Assembly (NCBI GenBank): GCA_944470555.2
Contig: OX104127.1
Location: 131,441,113-131,505,112 of the forward strand
DNA: 64,000 bases
Origin: Heterobilharzia americana
Taxonomy: Eukaryota > Platyhelminthes > Trematoda > Strigeidida > Schistosomatidae
Direction: 5' to 3'
Part shown: positions 1 through 12,019 of the stretch, one piece after another
Position numbering within the stretch: position 1 is the stretch's first letter
Layout of the letters: each line of letters starts with the position of its first letter
Program-made: the position numbers and the translations under genes
The notes under the pieces: generated by a model
What the model saw: only the letters and a program-made list of their open reading frames with translations
Told to the model about the DNA's origin: nothing
Database searches by the model: none

Positions 1-367
1 CTAAGTTCAAGCGTTTCCATTGGCTTAGATACAAGATTACACTTAACTACTCATCGATTAGAATATGATCTCACTTGGCAACAACTGAGCAGTCGTATAT
101 TTTTGTCTACCCTCGTGCAGTACATCTAGCTTACGGTCGATCACACAAGTCAGCTCATGATTGGTTGCTCAATTTTACAATAGTTTACTGCAAAACTGTC
201 ACAGTCGTCTGAGTTACTGCAGTTATGTAACAACGCCCAGCAGAAATCCACTGGAGCTCTGAACCTGCTTCTTAGGTGCTAACACTATCAACATTAGTGA
301 GTTGTGTCTTGAATGACTGATGAGTAGGAAACTTAGAATAGCGTTTGCTTCATCAAAAGAAACTCAC
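1..367 (-). other. Start of TBL1-like intron 4, nothing else recognised
   Basis: Starts at the GTGAGT donor of exon 4 on the minus strand and runs off the window. No further WD40 exon, RNA gene or known repeat was recognised. Confidence 0.5.
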
Positions 368-548
368 CCAGATGCTAGCATATCGTTGCGGGGATTCCAT
401 GCACAGATGAAAACTTCAGACTGATGACCCTTCAAAACAGTAATTCGTTCAGGTGGGATTTGTCTTGAGAGTAGAGGAGATGTGTTATTTACTTCCGCAA
501 CATGTACTCGGTCAACTTCCATAGTATCATTACCACGATAGTGATTAA
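368..548 (-). CDS. TBL1XR1: TBL1X/TBL1XR1-like gene, exon 4 (entry to first WD40 repeat)
   Basis: A 181-base exon found by translating between a TTTTACAG acceptor (549 and above) and a GTGAGT donor (367 downward). It completes the split codon left by exon 3 and stays open for 59 codons. The second half reads [18 protein letters not shown], then DMLASG, which is the start of the first WD40 blade in TBL1 proteins (family: [15 protein letters not shown]). It lies 13.2 kb from exon 3, with matching phase and strand. The remaining WD40 exons should lie beyond base 1. The identity of the segment is near certain; continuity with exon 3 is inferred. Confidence 0.88.
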
Positions 549-1955
549 CTGTAAAATAAGGAAGGTAGTGTTAAAAGATATGGTGAATTAATACGATTGC
601 GAGACCAAACAGCATTACTCACCTTAATTACACAGGAAAACAATTTTAAGTAAAATCCATAGTAACCTTGAGATACCATATGAAAGTGAAGTAGTTGGAC
701 ACATATTTGAATGTGAAAATACAGAAACTTTACGCTAAGATGGAATTATGATTACAGAACGAGATGTGGACCGCATCAAAATAGAATAATGCAGCTTAAG
801 CCATTGAGGGTACTAGGCTAAAAACCAGATTTATCATGTCCCCGTCAGTCAGTTAGTCGATATTAACATTACTGCGTAACCGCCCAAATTCCTATATCCC
901 ATATCAAGATACAAGGAAACAGTACGAACTATATGAAATTTATACAGCGTTACTCAAAGGAATTGATTTTGATCACCTGGGATTACGTAAGGCATTATCT
1001 GATGGCTATTATGAACTCAAATCAAGTCATATGTAATGCTGGCATTGTCTTTTAAGCAAGTCAACTGCAGAGAATTCTACGATTATTTGACACTAACGAC
1101 TGACTACTATAAAGAGAATCTTGCTGCTAGCAACCTTTACTGATTATTTGATCAATAAATAAGTACACAAATGTAGGATCTAGAGAAGTTACCGGAAAAG
1201 ATATTTCATGTTCATCTAATTGCTTTCTGAATCTAATGAGTAGTAAAAAGCCACTGAACAAACGGAAGACTCAGCGATTCCGTAGCCTAGTCGCCAATGC
1301 TTTGGCACTTCGTTTCAGTCTCAATGGAAACGCCACCATTTACTAGGACGTAGGTATATCTAGCGATCACGTTCCTAAATAGGATGAAGCGTATATTATG
1401 AAATCTATTACTAAGGAACACCAAGTAAATAACAAAAAAGGCAATAAAGTAAACAATGAAATGTAATCCAACTATTAAAATAATATGAACTGGATGCATT
1501 TACGCCACTAAGATTACTTCGGAGCCACAACACCCGTAGTAACCAACCATCAATTTCAGTTACACACAAACCCCAACCTTCAAGTCTACATTTCCGTATG
1601 CGATGCAGATAAAGTGGGTACCTTTGTGAACTGATGTCACGTTTCAATCAGACCCTTTTGAGGTTTTTTCCTGCTTTAATTTGCCGACGCTGTGTAGTGG
1701 AAACAACCAATCGGCATGTTCAACACACCTAATCCCCTCCCTATTGTCAGGTGAAGTACAAACTCAGATGAGCTACGAAGCAATTATACACATTCAACTC
1801 ATCACCAGGCATTACTGCGTAACGGTTCGAGTTGCCACGCCTCATATCAATACATCAAGTAAAAAAGCAGTGAAGTGCAAGATAAAGATAAGAAAATTCA
1901 GTCAAAAGAAATATAAAGTACGAAAAGAGAGAAATGAAGAATGGTAAAATGGTGA
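549..1955. other. Intronic sequence without recognised content
   Basis: AT-rich sequence with only short, unconvincing reading frames on both strands. The 70-90 codon frames near 1290-1950 show no family motif and look random. The 3' tail of the LINE at 1960-3790 may extend a little into it. Confidence 0.5.
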
Positions 1956-3790
1956 GATTCGGTATAATGTTAAGAGGAGGATAATATGCGTACATCTGCT
2001 CCACTGACGTCGGTTCTGAGCCATATCACCTAGAGCCTCCGGCCACTGGTTCCTCTTGTCCCACGGACCCCAACCACCTAGTCTGCATCGCCCCACATGG
2101 CTCAAACCAACAGTCAAAGACTTCATACATTGGTGCCATGTTTTAGTCTGGTCACCTCGGGCCTTTTTACAGCCTGGACCTACCTCGGCCAACATTGTGT
2201 GACGAGCCAATCGGTGACTAGGCAGATGTAACACGTGTCCCAACCATCTCAGTCGATGAAGGTTCATAACCTCGTCAACTGACTCACCTCTTCTCCCTAA
2301 AACTCTACACCTGACTTATGCGTTACTCACATGGTGACACCACGGAATATGACCTGTACTACGAAGTCAATGGTGGTCAAACACTTGAAGCCTTCTCATG
2401 TCTTCTACCTTCAATGGTTATGTTTCACAGCCATACAGTCGAACAGATTGGACCCCTGCGCAGTACACGCGACTCTTAATAGACAACTGGATATCTCGGC
2501 GGCGCCATAGGTGGCGTAAGTTGGCGAAAGTCAATCGAGCCTTTTGTATTCGTGCAGAGATCCCATCGGCCACTGAGCCACCAGGGTTGATCCTACTTCC
2601 CAGGTAAGTGAAGTGGTCAACACACTCAACCACTTCACTCTCTATTGTTAACCGCGGTACCGCTTAAGACCAGTCCTGGGGCAAAAATTTGCATTTGGGT
2701 GGTGAAAATCGCATCCCAAACATTCTCAAATTCCCACTAAAAGTGTTCAGAAGACTTGTCAGCGTCTTCACCTAATAGCACTATGTTATCTGCATATTCT
2801 AGATCTAAAGAAACTTCACCTGTGATTAGGTCAACGTCTGTGTAATCAGGTGACGAGATGGAGACCTCCATAAGAATATCTATGATAAAATTAAATAAGA
2901 ATGGCGACAGTGGGCACCCTTGATGGACACCACTCGATGAGCACGTCTCCCCGGAAATCTCACCATAGGCTCTGACACGCCCACAAGTGTTCGAGTAGAA
3001 AGCCTTCAATAAGGTGATGTACTTACTCGGCAAGTCTTTCAGTGAGAGAGATTGCCACAGACTTCTCGATCAGTGGAGTCGAATGCCGCCTTTAGGTCGA
3101 GGAATACAGCTAGTGTCAGGCGTCGGTAAGCGTGCCTATGTTCCAGGACCTGGCGCAGTGTGAATATTTGGTCGATACACCCGTGGCTGGGTCTAAAGTG
3201 TGCCTGTCTGGCTTTCTCGGGCTTGCTGTTCACGAGCTCCACTCAGGCGTAGAAGAATTATAGAGCCTAGGATCTCGGACATTATGTTCGTCGGGCTGAT
3301 TCCTCTGTGGTTAGCACAAGAAGACTTTTCGCCTTTCTTGAAGACTGGGATAATCAATGATTTAGACCAATCAGAGGGGATTGTATGTGATTCCCATATA
3401 CTGGTTAACACTTCCGTTAACCTGACTAAGAGCATCTTACCACCATCCTTGTATACCTCTGGAGTTAGTTCGTCTGGTCCTGCTGCCCTCCTCGTTTCAG
3501 GTTACCTACTGCTTTCTCGACTTCTCCTAGTGTTGGGGGGCCTACTTCAGTGTTACACTCAGGATCCGACTGGATAGCGAGTAACGCAATGGTGGTTGAA
3601 GGCCAGCTGAACTGTTCCTCGAAGTGTTCTGCCCATCGTTCCAGTCTTCTCCTCTGCAAGTGAATCACAGATCCGTCCTTCTCCGCTATAGCCTCACTAA
3701 CCTGCTGCCCCCTGGTTTCAGGGTACCTACTGCTTTCTCGACTTTTGTTAGAGTCGGCGGGCCTATCTTAACTGCCCTAATACGAAGGCA
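1956..3790 (-). mobile_element. LINE family 1 (EN-RT type), RT domain and C-terminus, degenerate
   Basis: A non-LTR retrotransposon copy reading leftward. In order from the right: linker with LERWAEHFEEQFSWP (about 3600); RT start with WSKSLIIPVFKKGEKSSC (about 3340); AVFLDLKAAFDSTDREV (about 3090); GVHQGCPLSPFLFNFIID (about 2910); EYADNIVLLGEDADK (about 2770), where the catalytic YADD reads YADN; VECVDHFTYLGSRINPGGS (about 2600); and the C-terminal block RLRWLGHVL...GRCRLGGWGP (2270-2050). Several frameshifts and stops break it and it lacks an EN domain, so it is dead. It resembles RTE-clade schistosome LINEs (SR2-like); the clade is a judgement from motif order. Confidence 0.85.
3479..3773 (-). 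repeat. Partial duplication of the LINE RT linker (3479-3550 and 3701-3773)
   Basis: About 72 bases encoding the stretch around LGEVEKAVGNLKRGG occur twice in the same orientation, 222 bases apart and roughly 80 percent alike. In the leftward reading the outer copy runs to GGGCAGCAG and then jumps back into the linker (VSEAIAEKDG-like frame) before the segment is met again. This is either an internal tandem duplication or a join of two different copies. Confidence 0.6.
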
Positions 3791-3799
3791 GTTGACATC

Positions 3800-6700
3800 T
3801 GAGTACGTACATAGCAGATACCTGGAAAAAAGTGAATTAGTAAGGACGGCTATATCAAACTAGGTATGTGACTCTAGTCAAAAGAACAACTACCAGAGGA
3901 AACAGTATAAGATAGTGAAGAGGGATATATTTGTGTGCTGTTGGAAGCATGTGAGTAGTTAGTAATTTTTTGGTTACCTAAATAGTAGAGCGGGATGCAT
4001 TCTTTATGGATTAACAACAATTACGTTTTTATTGCATAACCCAACAACTAAAGGGTCTAGTCAAAGCCTGGGACGTAGAAAGTTTCTGAAAGTGTTCGTG
4101 GTGTTTCATCTCCCATTTAAAGAGCTTTACAAGCAAAAGTGGAAAACGATGAAACAAGGTGGGAAGCAGGGTTCTCAATGCCCTTTATTTTTTAAGCCTT
4201 AGAGACGGAAGACAATAAAATAATGTAACTTGACTGGGTACGTGCACTAGGGCACATGCATTAGGTTGAGTCACACTTACTGACATGTGTTTGATAATAC
4301 TGTTTAACTGTCCAAACCAAAGTGGAGTTCAGTAACTGAAAACACTAATAAGCCAAGGTATAGCTAAATGTGCGAGTCACTACAGAAAATCCCTTACTGA
4401 CTTTACAATACTCGCCTGGCAAGCAGTTTGGTTTCACCTTGAGATCTTGAAGATAGTAAAGATCAATTACAACCTGTTACTGACTACTTCCAATCTTATT
4501 ACCCAATACACTTTCCCGGTGTGGTATAACCATGGACAACAAACGTCAGAACCTGTCTAGTTCGATCTTATCACAAATAAGCAAGATGTAGTAGTTATCT
4601 ACTGGGTAGCAATCACCAAGTTACATCCATTCTAGAAAATGTTGTGAAGTTAATGGTGAAATTAGAACAAAGACCAGTCAGTGATTAAATATAATGGTAG
4701 TGATATTTTGGGGTTATCTTTTTAGTTGATAGGTATGGTACTTATTAACTGAAGCGGTATTGACGAATTCACTAGAATTCATATATTGTTTATATTATTC
4801 CAATTTGACTACAAATCTAGTACACGTTGCATCACCGGAGATTCTTCTTCTATAGTCATTCGACTGAACTGATACGCAGTAACTAACAGATAAGTTGGTG
4901 CCAATGTTATAGTTATTCATGAAGTACACTAATCGACCAGTGAATGGTGACCAATACAGCTGTCGAATCCCACATGTTGAGAGAACCCGATCAATTCTGA
5001 GATCCGGTCACTGAGTAACAACACGACGATTCGGCGAACTGTTTGGTGCTTAACTTTAGAATATAGCCACCAAGAAGCCCTGCTCAGTCTACGTTTGACA
5101 CTTGATGGTATACATGGCATTTAAAAAATCCATGACTCACCAGAAAATTTGGACGTTTCAGCAGTCAGACAGCAGGAATAGCTTGGTAGCAAAGTCTCCG
5201 ACTTCGCCACCAAGTAACAGAAGTTTGAGTCTTCAAAAGAAAAATAGTTTTCTCAGGATTACAGACACCAATGAGTCCAACCAAGCATGAATTCTAAATG
5301 CGAAACACTTCGACCGTTGCTTCCCAATACTAGATGTTGTAAGTAGCGTCTTCATGCTGGTGTCACAGCTTTAGATCCCTTCATTCTTAAGTTTGCTTCT
5401 CATTCCACGATACACCGCGATACTCATACAGTACTTACTGGAGAAGCTTGATGGGATAAGCTGTAGGAAAATGTACGGAACACCTACATTCTACTCTCTT
5501 GGTTTTCGAAGGTTGGAATACCTTGCCTAAGGTCTCAGTTTACCAAGAACACTTCAAAGTCAATTATTTCAACGAACTACCATATTTTGACAAAGCAAAA
5601 GGATGTTTTACAATTCGAAGCGTAGACGTTTGTGAAAATCGGCGTGTTACAATACATCTCAAAATACTACATGATATATATCCCCCATATACTCCTTTTT
5701 GAAAACATGAGGAATCGAAACAACTCAAACGAAGGCTGACAGAGTCTACGCGATGATGATGAGCAATGATAGACAGCGAAGAAAAAAAAATCAGATGATA
5801 TAAAGTGTCAGCTAATGTATGGCAATAAGATGTGATTTTCTAAGATTTGCCGCAGTATTCAAGAAAGGAAGTCCTCAAGCGGTAACCACATGGGAATTAG
5901 TGGCAAACGGTATCTACGACCCTAGTTTATGTAGTCATCAGACGACTGACTGAGGTCCAGGAACACCCAACTCAAGAAAACTAAACGAGTTTCAGAACCA
6001 ACCATCGGTGCATCGACTAGATACCCTCTATTAGTTCCTGGAACAATGCAAACTAGTGCTGCATGACTAGTTTGGACTGATATCTTGTCTAGCAATAGGG
6101 AATCAATTAGTCAGGTGCAGTGGCTGTTGGGTTTGAGCGATGCAGACTTCCCGCCAGGAGCCCATATTACAAGCAGGATTGGTTGTAGACTTGATGATAA
6201 AACTAGAAATCAATATCGGTGGTATAGATGAATCAATACTTTATTTTCAGCCGAAATGTTGTGTATAAGACTTTCTTATTTGCTCTACCACTTCCTCCAA
6301 CCTCTCTAGGACTCTTTATTAAGGTTAGAAATAAAGAAGAACATCAAACAATCATATAACAATTCTAAACCGACGAAATGCTTTGAAAAAAACAACAGAA
6401 TATTTTTGCTACATCACTGGTCTAACCATTCCGAATTATACCATGAAAACAGTCAACAACTAGTAAGCTTATAAATACATAGATTCAAAATACGATGAGT
6501 TAAGTTTGTCACGCTTTTGTTGTTAAAATGTCGCTTTAAAAAACTCATGTATTGTTGATGCACCTTTTTTACAGTTATAGCTCAGCTAATCGAACTGACA
6601 AAACTCAGTAAAAATGTCCATCGGTTCTCAGACATCACATCACAGGAGCATGGAAGGAAGAAGCAGATGGAAAAAGATATTAAGGTGAACAAAAGTGCAA

Positions 6701-8900
6701 GAGTTGAGAGAAATATATGAATGTCTGTGAAAATATTTTAAACTCTGAAAATGACAATGTTAGTTAATCTTATTCGATCTGACTTGGTGAATCACATATC
6801 TGGCTCGTAGTGGCAATCTTCGTTCAACATCGGGGCATAGGAAGCTTCTTTATGCATTTTATTCGTTTAGCTCTACGTGATGTCATTTTGTGCACTAGGC
6901 TTGTCAAAAAGACTCTGCGCTAGCATCACAATTTTACGCTATTCTTCAGGATGCGAACCCGTTTTCAATGGATGACTGGCGTAAGCGTTGTCTACGATTA
7001 ATTTACCTTCATGATCTATTTACACATGATAGTGACATGTCAAAATAGTTGAGGGTTGGCATATTTTGGTCAGAAAAGCCAAGTTAAGCTGTTTTCACTA
7101 ACTACAATCATCAAACGATTGGATGAAAATGTTACCCACCGCTTTTATTTCTACTTTGGGAAATGAACTTCTACCTTAGTGGTGTGCAGACTGAACATTT
7201 TTAACTGGACACCTTAATGTGTTGCAATTGTTTAACTTTAGCAATTATTATCATGCATATATTTCACTATTACAATCAAGTATATTTTTTAAGCCTCCAG
7301 GAGATACCCAGTTGTTCAAAAGCTAATGTAGCCATAAACACATGGCTCGCCATTCGAAACATTACCGCATGTAATGATAACTGAAATATTCAACGCGTCA
7401 CCTCGATTTATATATTTCAACCAGTATGCATGTGTGAATATGTGAAGCATTTTTTCAGGTATAGAAGCATTGTGCAACTTTCTATTACACGTTCAGAGGT
7501 ATCAACAGACAACTTGCTGATGTTATCCTTGTTCAAAAAATTATCTATCTGTGCGACTTACTCTGATTTTAATTTCTATCCAAATCAACTCACTGCCAGT
7601 ACTCGGTGAAAACATTACGTAACTAATACAATACTAGATCGCAGCAGCAGGTTTGATCACAGTGGAGGTGGGACTGGACGTTATTAATGTAACGATGTCA
7701 ACACTAATTGTGGTGGTTTTGAGGTGCATCTTGCTAAGTTTTTACACGATACATTTTGGCACCATACCCTTAATTTGAGTTTTGTTACACGTGTGCGAGT
7801 AGCTGACACTAAATTCCGTTGAGGACTGCTTTCCGGTAGAAGAAATAAGCTTAATACACATAGTCTTCTACATTTGGAAGTGTGACCCCAATACAAAAGA
7901 CATCTGTTGGAAACCAGTTACATATTGTTTGTGGAGATTTTCGACCAAGAGTTGTGTTCATCTTGAGTTCAAAAGCCAAATTATCAACACTAGAATTGGT
8001 GAAGACAAAGGAGTTTGATGTTTCGGGTCAACCTTTTCCAAAGTGTTTTGGATTGGTTATGATGGGTAGCCTTGACCACCACATCGATGCAGCAGTGTTG
8101 ATTAAACGGCGAACTCCAAGCCCTTTTCTAGGGACGATTTTCTGCAAATCATGGGAGTAATAACAAGGATTTTTATATCCGTTTTATGAAGTAAGGAGTC
8201 AAGTAAAAAGGTATCCCGGCGAGATTTCCGAGGTCGTATGATTAGGAACTGATGTCGAAGAACCTTACCTTAGACCTCGCTGTGACCATCACTTGTTCAT
8301 AACTAACAAAATGTTCCAACACGAGAGAAAAGGACTCGATGACTGTCGAAAACTCGACAGGTTCAAATAAACCATATTGCCATTAAAAATTGGTGGTTGG
8401 TAAATTGTTTATTTTTTCTAGATTACTTAAGAAACTCCAATGACGTACCGGTCTCAGTAGGCGCGTTTACTTTCTGAGTCGACATTAAAAAATAATGTAG
8501 TGCACAGCTTGGAAATAAAAGTATTCGGTGTGTATTTTACGAGTAACTAACCAGATATTTGCAGGAGAAGGATAAAGATTTTCAGATTAATGCAGCTCAG
8601 CATAGCACGCAATGAGCTATTAGTACATGAGCACTAGTGGTTGTAATCGGTAAATCTTATCAGGACAGGCAGTCGGAATGCTGACTAAAAAAACAACTGG
8701 TCAACAACTTTTCAGTTGTGTACTACTCAACATAAACGTGAAAGAACCTGGACATCGGCCTTTTAACTCTTAACAAAGTTAGCTATTGTAAAAATGAAAA
8801 ACTGAAGAAAACCTTACTATTGGTCTCTAGAGGTCTTGAAGCGCAGTATTTGATAATTGCCAGTTATTTTAAGTATCAAGTAGAATCACTGTTAAATTAG
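3800..8900. other. Long intronic stretch, nothing firmly recognised
   Basis: About 5 kb of AT-rich intron sequence. Frames such as 5102-5290 (+), 5499-5702 (+), 7684-7896 (-) and 7882-8160 (+) are open for 60-92 codons but show no family motif, no splice context that convinces and no neighbours. They may be ancient transposon debris. Confidence 0.45.
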
Positions 8901-8990
8901 GCTGTGGTACAGTCTGGGAATAGACATTTGACTTCCAAGAAATGGGTAACGGGTTTACATCCTGCTCCGCCTACCGTGTCAATATCGGGT
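8900..8990 (+). repeat. Possible tRNA-derived SINE head
   Basis: Reads like a decayed pol III promoter: GTGGTACAGT in the A-box position and CGGGTTTACATCCTG in the B-box position, about 40 bases apart, followed by CTCCGCC. Both boxes differ from consensus and no clear body or tail was found. Confidence 0.3.
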
Positions 8991-9339
8991 CTGGAATCAA
9001 TGTGCGGTTAGTACAACTTACACTAGCACAGCAGGTGAGAAAAGACAGGTAAACAAAATCATTGTAGAAACTCTCATACAGGCCCATCGTTTTGAGTTGC
9101 CCTACTTTACAGTAGCATGCAAATTACAGGTGGATAGCCAAAAACTGACATCGAAGTAGACAAAGGTGTTTGGGAGGAGAAACAATTTGAAGATCAAGAT
9201 AAGTAAAATTGATCAAACTTTGAAAGGCATCAAAAAGTGATGTCTACGCCATCGTGACCGACTGTCAGTAATGTCCCAGAAATTTCCTAAACACTAATTT
9301 CGATCATATAAGGAACCCCAGCCAGGCAGTCTACGCCTC

Positions 9340-9990
9340 TCTACACAGCTCAGATCAGTTAGACTTTACGAACCGGTGCAACGTCTTATTCTGGACACCC
9401 TAAACCTTCTTCAAACCGAATCCAACTTCCCTTTGCATAGCACGTTGAGGTAGGCAATGATTCGGCATATGCAATACATGTTCATGTCACCCCATTCAGT
9501 AAATGTTAACCCTATCACCTGACCTGCCCTTCTCCCCTAGTGCCCTTCGCCTGACCACGACATTCATCATACGAAGATTCCACCATATTCAGGCAATAAT
9601 ACGAAGACACCAATGGACAAAAACCTGTAGTTTCTTCATATCTACTTTGAACGATCGTGTCACAGGAATAACAGGGTAAAACGGAATGCAGTGCGGTATG
9701 TTGGTCCTCTGATACATATTTCGCGGGTATGCAGATGACCCAAGTTGGTAAGTGCCAAATAGGCCTTTTGTATCCGAGATGATATTTCGTCAGCAGCCGA
9801 CCCGTTTGGGCTGGTGTAACTCCCCAAGTGAAATGGTCGACGCATTCCACTACTTTACTCCCAATCACTAAACTAGGAGTAGTTGCCGAACAGTCGTGGA
9901 GCATCATATTACATCTGACAGATGGGAAACGTATGCCAAACATACGTTTCTGCTGAACGCCTTCAAAAGAACCTGGATTTCGACAACCTT
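9340..9990 (-). mobile_element. LINE family 1, C-terminal fragment
   Basis: Reading leftward: FGIRFPSVRCNMMLHDCSA (about 9940), then IGSKVVECVDHFT (about 9850), the GS(X)ADEISSRIQKA block in another frame (9660-9845), and finally decayed relics of the RW-GHVL and H-R-L tail (9530-9400). At least three frameshifts separate these blocks. It matches the same segment of the 1956-3790 copy and is 5'-truncated. Confidence 0.75.
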
Positions 9991-10249
9991 TTTACCCAGG
10001 AGGATAACACTGTCTGCATACTACAAATCAACCAGATGACACCTTCAGGCAGCAGGAGCATATTGGGCCTTACCCGACCTATAGCTGCTTTCTTGAAGTG
10101 GTGGTCAGGCTTGTATACCACGATGACCTAAAGAGCCATGCTGGTGGAAAGCTTGTTTCCTCGAGGTCCCACCATATCAGAAAGGTCTGTTGGATAGTGG
10201 TTAGACGAAAAGCAATTACCCCCTAACATCTCAAACAATAAGATGACGC

Positions 10250-11650
10250 ATTATGGTGCCTTAGATCTGTTATCAGTGGTAATCCAAAACCGTATACAAA
10301 ACCCTAGTGTGGTTATTAAACTAGCCCCGCCTTGCCATTTTAGTGAATCTTCAAAATCCGCCTCACGAGTATCTGGAGATCCAGTGGCTAGCTCTCATGG
10401 ACTCCCTGATGTACGCATAACACTCAGTCGTAGAGCAGAAAGTGCTCTCCTCGACTGGTTTCCATTCAACAGCCGTTTGTGTGTTTGACGGAACAGATCT
10501 GTGAGGACTGGAAAGGATCGCGAGACTAGGCGATGCCTATTCGTAGTCCGCCTACGCGCCCACTAACTGTAGTTCGGATGATTTATGTGAGGAACTGTCA
10601 ACTTCGCTACAGAGAGCAAAACGTTTAGATGTAGTCATAATTGTAGGTGACTATAACGCTCGCGTAGAGAGATGAGCTAATTTGAAAGGAATCTTAGATG
10701 TATCTATAGCATCCCATGAGGACGAACCGACAACGTTAATCGTGTTACAATTTTTCTCCCACGATCACTTGTTTTTGGCCAGCACTAAACGTAAGCATAA
10801 GGAGGTATACTGTCTCACATGGCATCCACCGAATTCAAACCAACGATGAACACAGATAGATCATATTGCTATAATCCATCGTTGGAGCGGATAGGTGGAT
10901 TCCCGCTCTTCCTGGAGTACCTGTTTGGACTCTGACCACTCGCTAGTACAGGTTCGTGTATGCCTGCGCCTTACTGCTCGCACGAAAACTGGGGGCAATG
11001 AGGTCCATCTGTGCTCGATTGGTAGAGGAGGATACCAAGTACGAATCTAGAGAGGAGTTAGCTAAGCACTTACCTGAACGTGACAGGAATGCTCATTCTG
11101 AGGAAACCTGGCATCATACTAAGTCTGCTGTAGAAACGGTGGTAAAAACACTTGATAACCAACCCCCGAAGGTTAGAAAACGTCAGTGGATTTCTGCAAC
11201 GTCATCCGAATTGATTGATGCGAGAAGACTGATCCCAGTGAAGAGCGAAAGCAACTTGGACATAAATTGACGAAGTTTTCGCGTTGATCGTGAGCAGTGG
11301 CCGGTGACGAAACCGAGAGAGATAGAGAAGGCATCAGCGTTGGGTAACACCCGGAAACTACTGAGGCTTATTTAAAGATATCGGTAAAAGGAAGACAATG
11401 GTGAGTGAAACCGTCACCGAAAAGGATGGTACCGTAATAGCCTCCCGGGATAGACAGCTAGTACTTGGGGCAGAATACACTGAAGCACAGTTCGACTGGC
11501 CTTCAGTCAGGCTTTACTTGCACAGCATCCAGTCTGCACCTGAATGGGACGTAGATGTCGGTCCTCTAACCCTCCTTGAAATTGAGAAGGCTGTGCCAAG
11601 CCTGAAACGACACAAAGCAGTCGATGAGTGGATAGGCGAAGACTACGAAT
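10250..11650 (+). mobile_element. LINE family 1, EN domain and EN-RT linker, degenerate
   Basis: Rightward copy. The EN domain starts near IQNPSVVIKLAPP (10289) and continues through VSGDPVASSHGLPDVRITLS, ALLDWFPFNSRLCV, then a frameshift into SSDDLCEELSTSLQRAKR and VIIVGDYNARVER (10560-10670), a DHIAIIHRW-like block (10855) and LDSDHSLVQ (10925). The linker follows (ATSSELIDARRLIP, 11200; VSETVTEKDGTV, 11400; EWDVDVGPLTLLEIEKAV, 11545). It stops abruptly at 11650, where an inverted copy of its own EN begins. Confidence 0.8.
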
Positions 11651-12010
11651 AGACATCGCCTAGTCTTGCGATCCTTTCCAGTCCTCACAGATCTGTTCCG
11701 TCAAACACACAAACGGCTGTTGAATGGAAACCAGTCGAGGAGAGCACTTTCTGCTCTACGACTGAGTGTTATGCGTACATCAGGGAGTCCATGAGAGCTA
11801 GCCACTGGATCTCCAGATACTCGTGAGGCGGATTTTGAAGATTCACTAAAATGGCAAGGCGGGGCTAGTTTAATAACCACACTAGGGTTTTGTATACGTG
11901 TCTCAGAGACACAGCACACATCCACGGCCAGAGATCCCAGAGTTTTTGCGGCCAATGCTTGCTGTCAGATTTGGTATAGAGTTTGGACGTTTAAAGCTTC
12001 TACATGAGAT
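11650..12010 (-). mobile_element. LINE family 1, EN N-terminus, inverted against its neighbour
   Basis: Leftward copy of the EN start: ALNVQTLYQI, a stop, then AAKTLGSLAVDVCCVSETR running into the same IQNPSVV block as the copy at 10289. The 11650-11896 part is a nearly perfect reverse complement of 10290-10540. The extra N-terminal 37 codons show that the right arm is not simply copied from the left one. Confidence 0.8.
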
Positions 12011-12019
12011 CGATAGCAG

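Noticed and set aside
314..333. CTGATGAG...GGAAAC, resembling a hammerhead core
   Set aside because: Only four bases separate the CTGATGA and GAAA boxes, so stem II cannot form, and no flanking stems pair.
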